From positions 186,001 to 250,000 of the forward strand of contig NZ_JAIHLQ010000003.1 in assembly GCF_019733355.1 (NCBI RefSeq): 64,000 nucleotides of DNA, given 5' to 3'. This DNA comes from Pseudomonas baetica (GTDB lineage Bacteria > Pseudomonadota > Gammaproteobacteria > Pseudomonadales > Pseudomonadaceae). This document shows, in pieces, positions 52,004 to 59,120 of this stretch. The position numbers were made by a program, and so were the translations under genes. The notes under the pieces were generated by a model. It saw only the letters and a list, made by a program, of their open reading frames with translations, was not told where the DNA came from and did not search any database. Each line of letters opens with the position of its first letter. The first letter of the stretch is position 1.

Positions 52004-53343
52004 AGTCGCCCTCAAGCCTGCAAAAACGCCTTGGCCTGGGATTGACGCTGGGTATGACGCTACTCTGGCTGGGCGCGACAGTGGGGGCCTGGCTGGTGGT
52101 GCAGCATGAGTTGAACGAGGCGTTCGACAGTGCATTGGAGGAGACCGCACAACGCATCCTGCCCCTGGCGGTACTGGAAATCAGCAATCGTGAAGAGCCC
52201 CGTGAAGCTCAACATGTCGCCACCCTGAAAATGCACAACGAATACCTGACGTACGTGGTGCGCGATGCCAAGGGTAAGATTCTGATGCAGTCTCACGATG
52301 CCAATCCGAAGATCTTCAACCCACAACCGATTGAAGGCTTTTCCACCACCCAAAAATATCGTCTGTACGGGGCCAGTGCGTTGCGCCAGACGTTGTTCAT
52401 AGACATTGCCGAACCGTTAGGGCATCGCCGTGAAGCGGCCAGGGAAGCCTTGTTTGCCTTGCTGCTGCCGTTACTGGCGCTGATTCCCATCAGTCTATTG
52501 GGCACATGGTTGTTTGTTCGCATCAGCTTGCGCAGCGTGTTGGCCTATCGTCGCGCGGTTGAAGCGCGCGGTGTGGGAGATCTGTCACCGATCAACGTGA
52601 CGCGGTTACCGGCTGAAATCGACCCGTTGGCTGACGCGGTCAATCACCTGCTCGAACGTTTGCGCAAGGCATTGGAGGCCGAGCGCAGTTTTACCGCCAA
52701 TAGCGCCCATGAACTGCGCACACCGCTGGCCGCGACGCTGGCGCAGATCCAGCGCTTGCGCCACGAAGCCCCAGAGGGGCCGTTACAAGTGCGTGCAGCG
52801 AAGATCGAAAACTCACTGCGCGAACTGGCGCGACTGTCCGAAAAGCTCATGCAACTGGCCAAGGCCGAAGGCGGCGGGCTGTTGTCCGAAACCCCGCAGG
52901 ATCTGATTCCGTTGCTGGCTCATGTGGTCGATGAGTGGAATCACAGCAGCGGGCAACGTATCGAGTTGCAACTGCCCAAACAGCCCAGTGTTTATTCGTC
53001 GATTGATCCGGACGCTTTCGGCATCCTGTTGCGCAACCTGATCGAGAACGCGCTCAAGTATGGCGCGGCAGATCAACCGGTTCAGGTCAGCCTGACCCAT
53101 CAGGCCGTTCTTCGCGTCATCAACGGTGGCCCGGCCGTGCCCGAGTCGGTTTTGCAACGTCTGACCGAACGATTTGTGCGAGGCACCCGTGAAGCCGGGG
53201 GGGCAGGGTTGGGATTGGCAATCGCCAAAACCATTGTGCAAGGCGTCAATGCGAGCATGGTTCTGGCATCACCTGCAACAGGTCGACTGGAGGGGTTTGA
53301 AGTGTGCATCTGTTTACCGCTTTGCTCGGCTAGCCAAAACTGA
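52000..53343 (+). CDS. Sensor histidine kinase (QseC-like)
   Basis: A 447-residue kinase with TM1 (LGLGLTLGMTLLWLGATVGA, about 12-32), a periplasmic domain of about 110 residues, TM2 (LLPLLALIPISLLGTWLFV), a HAMP-like linker, His in FTANSAHELRTPLAATLA near residue 240, and an ATPase with NLIENALKYG, GGAGLGLAIAKTIVQG. The ATG overlaps the stop of the regulator gene by four bases. The N-terminal sensor-kinase domain of the two-component-sensor QseC type suggests catecholamine/metal-type cues, but the signal is not readable. Confidence 0.9.
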   Translation: MKSPSSLQKRLGLGLTLGMTLLWLGATVGAWLVVQHELNEAFDSALEETAQRILPLAVLEISNREEPREAQHVATLKMHNEYLTYVVRDAKGKILMQSHDANPKIFNPQPIEGFSTTQKYRLYGASALRQTLFIDIAEPLGHRREAAREALFALLLPLLALIPISLLGTWLFVRISLRSVLAYRRAVEARGVGDLSPINVTRLPAEIDPLADAVNHLLERLRKALEAERSFTANSAHELRTPLAATLAQIQRLRHEAPEGPLQVRAAKIENSLRELARLSEKLMQLAKAEGGGLLSETPQDLIPLLAHVVDEWNHSSGQRIELQLPKQPSVYSSIDPDAFGILLRNLIENALKYGAADQPVQVSLTHQAVLRVINGGPAVPESVLQRLTERFVRGTREAGGAGLGLAIAKTIVQGVNASMVLASPATGRLEGFEVCICLPLCSASQN

Positions 53344-53789
53344 GGTTTTTTGCGCATGCTGAGCCCGGCGTACTGAAACGCGCCATACCCCTTGAAACAG
53401 GGTTGTGATAGATAGAATCACCGACTTAGGCTGATTGATATTCACTATGATCGGACGGCTCAATTTCAATTTTGCGCGTTCATGAAGTCTGTTTAGACTT
53501 CGCGGCAGCGCACGCCCCGTCGATTGACAGCCTGGCGGCAGATTTGCACAAATACGCCTCCTTGGTTCAAGCCGCATTGCCGGACAGATTCGGTGAGTGG
53601 GGGGATCGGCCGGGTAACGGAACTCCGGGCACGCGTTGATCTCTATCGCCCAGAAAAAAAAGAATGTTGTGGCAGGCATACATTGCGTTTGCGACGTCGA
53701 GAGCCCTTTCCGTGTTTTGCGTTCAGGAAGAACCGGCGTCCTGTATTCCTCGATCCCGACAGAAGTGATCATCATCATGAGGGAACAAG
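53344..53789. other. Gap between the two-component system and the T3SS
   Basis: 446 bases without a convincing gene. A small perfect hairpin (GAAGTCT GTTT AGACTTC, 53482-53499) has no T tract. No hrp box was seen. It should contain the promoter of the T3SS activator gene; an AT-rich part is near 53395-53475. Confidence 0.45.
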
Positions 53790-54731
53790 ATGACTGGGGG
53801 CTTTTCGAACAATCACGCCGTACAGTGGGAACATGAAGTTCTCGACATTGTAGGGACGCTGCAAGCCTTTATCAGAAAGGCCGCGCCATTGAAGGTCGAC
53901 ATGGTGCTGGAGGGGGAAACCGGCACTGGCAAAGACACATTGGCGCGTCGAATCCACGCGTTATCCTGCCGCGAAGGGCCGTTGATTGCGCTCAATTGCG
54001 CAGCGATTCCGGAGCAACTGGCCGAAAGCGAATTGTTCGGTGTCATGGCCGGCGCCTACACCGGTGCTTCCAAGTCTCGGGCCGGTTACATCGAAGCGTC
54101 CAACCACGGCACGCTTTACCTTGATGAAATCGACAGCATGCCGCTGCTGCTCCAGGCCAAGCTGCTGCGAGTGCTGGAAATGCGGGGTATCGAACGCCTC
54201 GGCTCGACACGCTTCGTGCCGCTGGATCTGCGCGTGATCGTCGCCACCCAGACCCCTCTGGAAAAACTCGTGGAGGAGGGCAAGTTTCGCCGGGACCTGT
54301 TCTTTCGTCTCAACGTCATCAAGATTCAGCTACCGACCCTGCGCTCGGGCTTGCAACATATCCAGCCGCTGTTTCAGCGCTTCGTCAATGAAGCCGCTGT
54401 GCGCCATCACCAACCCATCCCCGAGCCCGACCCTGATCTGCTCAAGCGCCTGCTCAGCCATCGCTGGCCGGGCAATATCCGCGAGCTCAAATGCGCAGCC
54501 GAGCGGTTTGTGCTCGGGATGCCGCCTCTGCAGACGGACGATCCCTGCGCTGACAGCCCATCCTGCGTGCCGCTCAAAAGCTATTTGCGCCTGTTCGAAA
54601 AAACCCTGATCCAGGATTGCCTGTCGCGCCATGCCAAGTGCATCGACTCGGTCATCAGCGAACTGGGTATCCCCCGGCGCACCCTGTACCACCGCATGAA
54701 AAGCCTGAGCATAGATTCTCCCGAGCTCTGA
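53790..54731 (+). CDS. rspR: T3SS sigma54 enhancer-binding activator (RspR/HrpS-like)
   Basis: A 313-residue AAA+ activator with no N-terminal receiver, as in HrpR/HrpS. Walker A is GETGTGKD near residue 42, the sigma54-contact loop is GAYTGA near 88 (Tyr in place of Phe as often in this family), Walker B is LYLDEIDS near 110, the arginine finger region is FRRDLFFRLNV, and the C-terminal Fis-type helix-turn-helix is SELGIPRRTLYHRMKSL. It should activate sigma54-dependent expression of the HrpL/RspL sigma factor. Only one such gene is here; P. syringae has the HrpR-HrpS pair. The ribosome site is GAGGGA. Confidence 0.88.
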   Translation: MTGGFSNNHAVQWEHEVLDIVGTLQAFIRKAAPLKVDMVLEGETGTGKDTLARRIHALSCREGPLIALNCAAIPEQLAESELFGVMAGAYTGASKSRAGYIEASNHGTLYLDEIDSMPLLLQAKLLRVLEMRGIERLGSTRFVPLDLRVIVATQTPLEKLVEEGKFRRDLFFRLNVIKIQLPTLRSGLQHIQPLFQRFVNEAAVRHHQPIPEPDPDLLKRLLSHRWPGNIRELKCAAERFVLGMPPLQTDDPCADSPSCVPLKSYLRLFEKTLIQDCLSRHAKCIDSVISELGIPRRTLYHRMKSLSIDSPEL

Positions 54732-54765
54732 TCAGGGCTGCCGAGCGAAGATTCACTGCCATCGT

Positions 54766-54793
54766 GGAACCGCTTCCGAAAATCGCCCACTCA
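54766..54793 (+). promoter_or_regulatory. hrp box of the hrpA-Z-B-J-D-E operon
   Basis: GGAACC (54766-54771), 15-base spacer, CCACTCA (54787-54793): an exact match to the GGAACC-N15/16-CCACNNA promoter of the ECF sigma factor HrpL. It lies 56 bases upstream of the hrpA start. Confidence 0.9.
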
Positions 54794-54848
54794 TTGTTCG
54801 AACACCATTGGGGTGTTCAAACAACCTTCGATTATCAGGAGTAACACT

Positions 54849-55055
54849 ATGGCCGGTACCGCATCCCTTGGCGCTTCGATGGCTGCCATGACGAAGATGG
54901 ACGCCACTGCTGCTGCAACCACCACCATGAACGCCGAGGCTCAGTCCAACAAGATGATGACCGATACCGTCAACGGTATCGCCAGCGCCTATCAGGACTC
55001 TGCGACCAAAGCGCAGAACGCTGCCCAGCAAACCGGCAAGGCGATCAACTACTAA
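54849..55055 (+). CDS. hrpA: Hrp pilus subunit HrpA/RspA
   Basis: A 68-residue, Ala/Thr/Met-rich protein without cysteine or signal peptide (MAGTASLGASMAAMTKM at the start, ATKAQNAAQQTGKAINY at the end). Size, composition, helical C-terminus and place as first gene behind an hrp box identify it as the T3SS pilin, which polymerises into the extracellular Hrp pilus. The ribosome site CAGGAG has ideal spacing. It is followed by a strong UUCG-capped hairpin, compatible with a stable, highly expressed pilin message. Confidence 0.85.
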   Translation: MAGTASLGASMAAMTKMDATAAATTTMNAEAQSNKMMTDTVNGIASAYQDSATKAQNAAQQTGKAINY

Positions 55056-55064
55056 GTGGTCGTG

Positions 55065-55092
55065 GGCTCTCTCGACTTCGGTCGGGAGGGCC
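55065..55092 (+). repeat. Stem-loop with TTCG tetraloop between hrpA and hrpZ
   Basis: Stem 55065-55076 (GGCTCTCTCGAC) pairs with 55081-55092 (GTCGGGAGGGCC) over 12 positions including two G-T pairs, closed by a TTCG loop. There is no T tract, so it is probably an mRNA 3'-end stabiliser or partial attenuator that sets pilin above harpin. Confidence 0.65.
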
Positions 55093-55123
55093 ATGACTTG
55101 TGCAGTCAAGCAGGAGCACTTCT

Positions 55124-56045
55124 ATGTTTTCTTCTTCGATAAGCATGCCGCAGACCAGCTCATTCCAAGGTGGTTTCAGCGCGGCCAACATGAGCGAATT
55201 CCAGAGCAACTCCGACAGCACCGCCGGGCAGATCGCCTCATTGCTGGGCGACGCGCTGTTTGAGAAAAACGGTAGCGGCGCGAACATCCGTGATGCGAAA
55301 AATCCGCTGCTCGAAATGATCGCCGACTACATGGACAAGAACCCGGAGCAGTTCGGCAAGCCCGACGATGCCACCGGCAAGGTGCGCAGTTGGCGCGATG
55401 AACTGGGTGAGGACAACTACCTCAACAGTGATGAAAAACAAGCTTTCACCAAAGGCCTGGAAGGGTTGATCAAAGACATTCTGGGGGGGAGGCGCCCAGG
55501 GCGGCGGCAACGCCAGCGCAGGTGCTGGCAGCGGCTGGAATCCTGGCGCGGGCAGCACGGGCGGTAACCAGAGCAGCGGCGGCATCCAGGATTTGCTGTC
55601 GTCGCTGCTCGGCAACCTCGGTGGGGAAAAGCTCGGCAACCTGCTCAAACCCACCGGCGATCCCATGCGCGATGCGCGAGGCGAAATGGCCTTTTCCAAC
55701 GATGACAAGGACGTGCTCAAGGAAGTCGCGCGCTTCATGGACATGCACCCCGAAGAGTTCGGCAAGCCTGACGGCAAATCCAAGGACTGGATGGGTGAAT
55801 TGTCCGAGGGCGATCTGTTCATGTCCAAGGGTGAAAGCAAACAGTTCCAGAAGGCCATCGACATGATCCAAGGCGAGGTCAAGGGCAGTGCCCAGGGCAA
55901 CTCGCTGGGGGGACTGTTTCCCAACGCCGAGCAGAACTTCCTCAATGGCGGCGCCGGTAACACGTTGAAAACCGACGCCAGCATTGCGGCCGGCAACGTG
56001 CTTTCAGTGTTGGTGCAGCAAAGCACCACCAGCTATCGCGGCTGA
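55124..56045 (+). pseudogene. hrpZ: Harpin HrpZ/RspZ, split by a +1 frameshift in a G7 run
   Basis: Harpins are glycine-rich, cysteine-free, heat-stable proteins secreted by the T3SS. From ATG 55124 (CAGGAG upstream) the frame reads FSSSISMPQTSSFQGGFSAA and continues to GLEGLIKDILGG. At 55483-55489 lie seven Gs; the next correct frame reads GAQGGGNASAGAGSGWNPGA and GIQDLLSSLLGNLGGEKLGN to the TGA at 56045. With six Gs the two parts form one protein of about 306 residues. As read, translation would leave the frame and end after about 148 residues. The protein has an internal repeat (MDKNPEQFGKPD and MDMHPEEFGKPD). It may be a true mutation, a slippery site, or a base error. Confidence 0.85.
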
Positions 56046-56077
56046 GCGTAAACCTTCGTCCTGGCAGGAGAGCATGA

Positions 56078-56434
56078 ATGGCGATTACAGGGGTAACAGC
56101 TAACCACTCGGGTCTATCCGTTGCTGAAGGGCTGCCGCTCAGGCCGCCTGCCGAGGCGGACATTGCCTGGTTCAATGCGCAGATGCAGCAGGCGGCGACC
56201 CGTGCGCCGCGCGAGGATGCGCCTGATTCGGCGATCGCCCGGGCCTCCACAGCTTTGCAAAAGGACGCCGAAAAGGCCGACCGCGACTTGCAGCGAGCGT
56301 CACGCTCAACCGATCCGCAACAGGCATTGCAGGCCAACCGGTCGCTGTCCTCGTTTTATCTGGAAAGCTTGCTCAGCGCCAAACTGGTGAGCAAGGCCGC
56401 CCAGAGTGTGGAAAAACTCACCAGTCTTCAATAA
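56078..56434 (+). CDS. hrpB: T3SS inner rod protein HrpB/RspB (SctI)
   Basis: A 118-residue protein in the HrpB position between harpin and hrcJ. The N-terminus (ITGVTANHSGLSVAEGLPLR) is flexible, and the C-terminal half (DAEKADRDLQRASRSTDPQQ, LSSFYLESLLSAKLVSKAAQ) is amphipathic helix ending VEKLTSLQ, as expected for the early secreted inner-rod/adaptor subunit. The ribosome site is CAGGAGAG. It is followed 9 bases later by hrcJ. Confidence 0.85.
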   Translation: MAITGVTANHSGLSVAEGLPLRPPAEADIAWFNAQMQQAATRAPREDAPDSAIARASTALQKDAEKADRDLQRASRSTDPQQALQANRSLSSFYLESLLSAKLVSKAAQSVEKLTSLQ

Positions 56435-56443
56435 GGCCAGACC

Positions 56444-57235
56444 ATGCATTCCAAGGTACTCAGGCTGCTCGTGCCGGCCCTGATGATCCTGTTGCTGAAC
56501 GGCTGTGGCGAGCGCATGGAACTGCACCGCGAGTTGTCCGAACAGGACGCCAACGAAGTATTGGCAGAACTGGCAAGCAAGCACATCGACGCGCAGAAGC
56601 GCCTGGACAAAAACGGTGTTGCGGTGCTCGTGGCGACTCGCGATATTTCCCGAGCGGTCAGGGCACTGGAGGCGGTTGGTCTGCCGCGCCGCTCACGCTC
56701 CAGCCTAGGCGAAGTCTTTCGCAAGGAAGGGGTGATTTCCTCGCCTCTTGAGGAGCGGGCGCGTTATCTCTATGCCTTGTCCCAAGAGCTTGAGCAAACC
56801 CTGTCCCAGATCGACGGCGTGGTGGTGGCGCGGGTGCATGTGGTGCTGCCTGAGCGGGTTGCCCCGGGTGAACCGGTTCAACCGGCGTCTGCGGCGGTGT
56901 TCATCAAGCATCGCCCGGAGTTTGATCCGGACAGCCTATTGCCGCGAATCCGGCGCATGGTCGCCAGCAGCATCCCGGGAATCAGTGGCGCCGATGACAA
57001 AAAACTTGCGGTGGTCTTCGTCCCTGCTCAGAGCTATCACGAGACCGTGCAAAAAGTCAGTTTTGGCCCGGTGCAAATGACTCGCGAGCGCTGGCAGTTC
57101 TGGCAATGGTTGCTCGGGTTATGTGCCGTGGCGGGGGTGTTGCTGCTGGGAGGCCTGCTGGTCCTTAACCCGCGATGGCGTCAGCGGCTTGCCAAAGTGC
57201 TGGGTGGCGCCAGAACGGCGCCAACCGATTCGTGA
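56444..57235 (+). CDS. hrcJ: T3SS inner-membrane ring lipoprotein HrcJ/RscJ (SctJ)
   Basis: A 263-residue YscJ/PrgK-family lipoprotein forming the periplasmic inner-membrane ring. The lipobox is LLLNGC (Cys about residue 21). Ring-building motifs are ELSEQDANEVLAELASKHID, the LGEVFRKEGVISSPLEERAR segment and GVVVARVHVVLPE, then ASAAVFIKHRPEFD. One C-terminal membrane helix is present (LLGLCAVAGVLLLGGLLVL). Its TGA overlaps the ATG of hrpD. Confidence 0.93.
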   Translation: MHSKVLRLLVPALMILLLNGCGERMELHRELSEQDANEVLAELASKHIDAQKRLDKNGVAVLVATRDISRAVRALEAVGLPRRSRSSLGEVFRKEGVISSPLEERARYLYALSQELEQTLSQIDGVVVARVHVVLPERVAPGEPVQPASAAVFIKHRPEFDPDSLLPRIRRMVASSIPGISGADDKKLAVVFVPAQSYHETVQKVSFGPVQMTRERWQFWQWLLGLCAVAGVLLLGGLLVLNPRWRQRLAKVLGGARTAPTDS

Positions 57236-57864
57236 TGAATTCGCCGCAGGTATCACCAGAGCAAGCGCTGGCCTGGGTCCGTTGGTGGGTGCAAGGCGCA
57301 CGGCGAGCCGAGAGCGGTTGGGTGCTGGGCGAGCAGGGCATTGAGCCCCGCCGCCTGGCGTTTTTGCGCAGCCACTCAGGGCCTTGGCTGGATGCACACC
57401 TGGGCATGAGCAACGAATGGCCGCCGTCCCCCAATCCGGTTTTATTACCGTTGCTCTCGCTTGATTGCACGCAATGGTTGCGAGTGCTTAACCTGGTGGT
57501 GGTGGTCTGCGCCGGCAGTCAGTCGGCTGAGGTGGGCGGATTGAGCCGCGCCGAGCTGGTCTGGTGTCGCCGTTTGGGTAAAGCGCTGCAACCCGGTCAC
57601 TGGTTGCCGCCGTCGTGGAGTGCCGACAGTCCTGAAATTCGCGGGCTGAGACTGTTGCGGGCATGGGTCGGCGAAGCGGTGTGGCGACGTCTGCGCCTGA
57701 TATTTGATCGCTCACGGGTGGCGGCGGCTGAGGCTCACTGTTTTGCGCCATTGCCACCCCAGCGCCTGACCAGTCTGTGGCAAGCCGTCGGCTGGTACGC
57801 CCTCACTTTCCAGAATGAACAAGGAACGCCGCATGTTGACCCGCCGCAGCCTGACCCTCAGTGA
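57235..57864 (+). CDS. hrpD: T3SS sorting-platform protein HrpD/RspD (SctK-like)
   Basis: A 209-residue Trp/Arg/Leu-rich soluble protein in the hrpD position. Recognisable text includes ALAWVRWWVQGARR, the LVWCRRLGKALQPGHWLP segment and LRAWVGEAVWRRLRLIF. HrpD is poorly conserved in sequence and equivalent to SctK/YscK of the cytosolic sorting platform; the assignment rests mainly on position and size. Start is the ATG in TGATG overlapping the hrcJ stop. Its end overlaps hrpE by 32 bases. Confidence 0.8.
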   Translation: MNSPQVSPEQALAWVRWWVQGARRAESGWVLGEQGIEPRRLAFLRSHSGPWLDAHLGMSNEWPPSPNPVLLPLLSLDCTQWLRVLNLVVVVCAGSQSAEVGGLSRAELVWCRRLGKALQPGHWLPPSWSADSPEIRGLRLLRAWVGEAVWRRLRLIFDRSRVAAAEAHCFAPLPPQRLTSLWQAVGWYALTFQNEQGTPHVDPPQPDPQ

Positions 57865-58429
57865 TTCCCGGGCGTTGCCCGATGGCCCGGTGTTGCGTCG
57901 TGAAACCCTCGAACAGAGCCTGATGGCGGGTCAACTGCTTGAGGCCGCCCGCAGCGAAGCCGAGCAGATACTGGCCGAGGCCCGAAGCCAGGCAGAGCAA
58001 CTTGCCCAAGAGGCTCGCGCGCAGGCCGGTGCACAGATCTGGCGCCAAGCCGATGCCTTGTTCAGCGAATGGCAAGCACAGCGCGAGCAAATGTGGGAGC
58101 AGATCACCGGCAATGCCCAAACCCTGGTGACCCGCACGCTTGAGTGCCTGCTGGGCGAGCTGGAGCCACAGGAACGAATCGCGGCGTTACTGCGTCAGAT
58201 CGCGGCAGCCCATCCCCGGGAGGACGTCGGGACACTGCATTGTCATCCGCAGGATCTGGCAGAGGTCGACCGCCAAGTGCAATCCGCACAGGCCGTCTGG
58301 AGCGTGCGCGCCGATGCGCAACTGCCGCGTGACAGCCTGTGCCTGCGCACCACTCTGGGAGACTTCAGCCTGTCCTGGAACGCGTTGGTCAGCCATGTGT
58401 GGCCATTGCCGACCACCCCGCAGCAATGA
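57833..58429 (+). CDS. hrpE: T3SS stator protein HrpE/RspE (SctL)
   Basis: A 198-residue HrpE/YscL/FliH-family peripheral protein that tethers and restrains the ATPase HrcN. The middle is a long Ala/Glu/Gln coiled coil (AARSEAEQILAEARSQAEQL, AQEARAQAGAQIWRQADAL), and the C-terminal globular part holds LECLLGELEPQERIAALLRQ and LRTTLGDFSLSWNAL. ATG 57833 with AAGGAA is preferred to the ATG six codons upstream. It ends the first hrp operon. Confidence 0.9.
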   Translation: MLTRRSLTLSDSRALPDGPVLRRETLEQSLMAGQLLEAARSEAEQILAEARSQAEQLAQEARAQAGAQIWRQADALFSEWQAQREQMWEQITGNAQTLVTRTLECLLGELEPQERIAALLRQIAAAHPREDVGTLHCHPQDLAEVDRQVQSAQAVWSVRADAQLPRDSLCLRTTLGDFSLSWNALVSHVWPLPTTPQQ

Positions 58430-58443
58430 TCACCGCGTGACAG

Positions 58444-58471
58444 GGAACCAACTCCGGTAAGCGGCCACTCA
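58444..58471 (+). promoter_or_regulatory. hrp box of the hrpF-G-hrcC-T-V operon
   Basis: GGAACC (58444-58449), 15-base spacer, CCACTCA (58465-58471), an exact HrpL promoter match 31 bases before the hrpF ATG. It starts 15 bases after the hrpE stop. Confidence 0.9.
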
Positions 58472-58501
58472 GTGGGCAGTTCTCGGATCTGGAGTCTCAC
58501 C

Positions 58502-58723
58502 ATGCTGTCTTCTGATGCACTGCGCCGCCGCCTCGACAACACCTTTGAACACACGCAAAAGGATCTGGATTCTGCGGCCTTGTCGCTGGATGCCTTTTCC
58601 CCCGATGACTGGCACGCCTTCAACTCGGCGATCCGCCAGTCTTCTACTGCCAGTTGGGCAGCCAATCAGGAAATTGTCGTCAAACACAACCTGGCCAAGG
58701 CAATCATCAATGAAATCCGCTGA
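58502..58723 (+). CDS. hrpF: HrpF/RspF, small T3SS protein
   Basis: A 73-residue helical protein (LRRRLDNTFEHTQKDLDSAA, then WAANQEIVVKHNLAKAIINE). Position at the head of the hrpC-type operon and size identify HrpF, which in P. syringae is needed for pilus assembly and acts with HrpG as a chaperone-like partner of HrpA. Its stop overlaps the start of hrpG by 14 bases. Confidence 0.85.
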   Translation: MLSSDALRRRLDNTFEHTQKDLDSAALSLDAFSPDDWHAFNSAIRQSSTASWAANQEIVVKHNLAKAIINEIR

Positions 58724-59120
58724 GCTGACGGGCACCCTGCAACGTTGGCTGGACAGCGGCGAGGGCGAGTTGACGCTGCATATCGATGAGCAACCGGTGC
58801 GTTTGCAGCGGCGCCCGGCCGGGGTGTTGTGTCGCGTTGGCTTGAGCGTTGTCTGGCGCGGCGGCGACGCCGGACTTGAGGCGGCAATGCGCTTGGCCGG
58901 GCCGAGTCTTGGGCGCTTCAGTGCGGCCTTGGCGCTGGACCCGCAGGAGCGTCGACTGTGCCTGATGCGTTATCTGCCGTTTGAGGGCGTGACACCGATC
59001 ATCGCCGCCCTCGAAGCGCTGGCCAATCAGCGCGAGGTCTGGGAGGTGATGCTGGCCGTCAGCCCTGCACCCGCCCGCGCGCGAAACCGTTCTCTCGCCT
59101 TGGGACACCGTTATGTTTAA
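58710..59120 (+). CDS. hrpG: HrpG/RspG, T3SS pilin-chaperone-like protein
   Basis: A 136-residue protein with the alternating strand/helix pattern of small T3SS chaperones (LTLHIDEQPVRLQRRPAGVL, LDPQERRLCLMRYLPFEG, then VTPIIAALEALANQREVWEV). HrpG is conserved in this position. In P. syringae HrpG also relieves HrpV inhibition of HrpS. It overlaps hrpF upstream and hrcC downstream by 8 bases. Confidence 0.82.
   Translation: MKSAELTGTLQRWLDSGEGELTLHIDEQPVRLQRRPAGVLCRVGLSVVWRGGDAGLEAAMRLAGPSLGRFSAALALDPQERRLCLMRYLPFEGVTPIIAALEALANQREVWEVMLAVSPAPARARNRSLALGHRYV

Noticed and set aside
53482..53499. Small perfect hairpin GAAGTCT-GTTT-AGACTTC after the QseC-like gene
   Set aside because: Only seven base pairs and no T tract; not reported as a terminator.
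55100..55123. GTG start eight codons upstream for hrpZ
   Set aside because: The ATG at 55124 has CAGGAG at correct spacing, while the GTG has none and lies next to the tetraloop hairpin.
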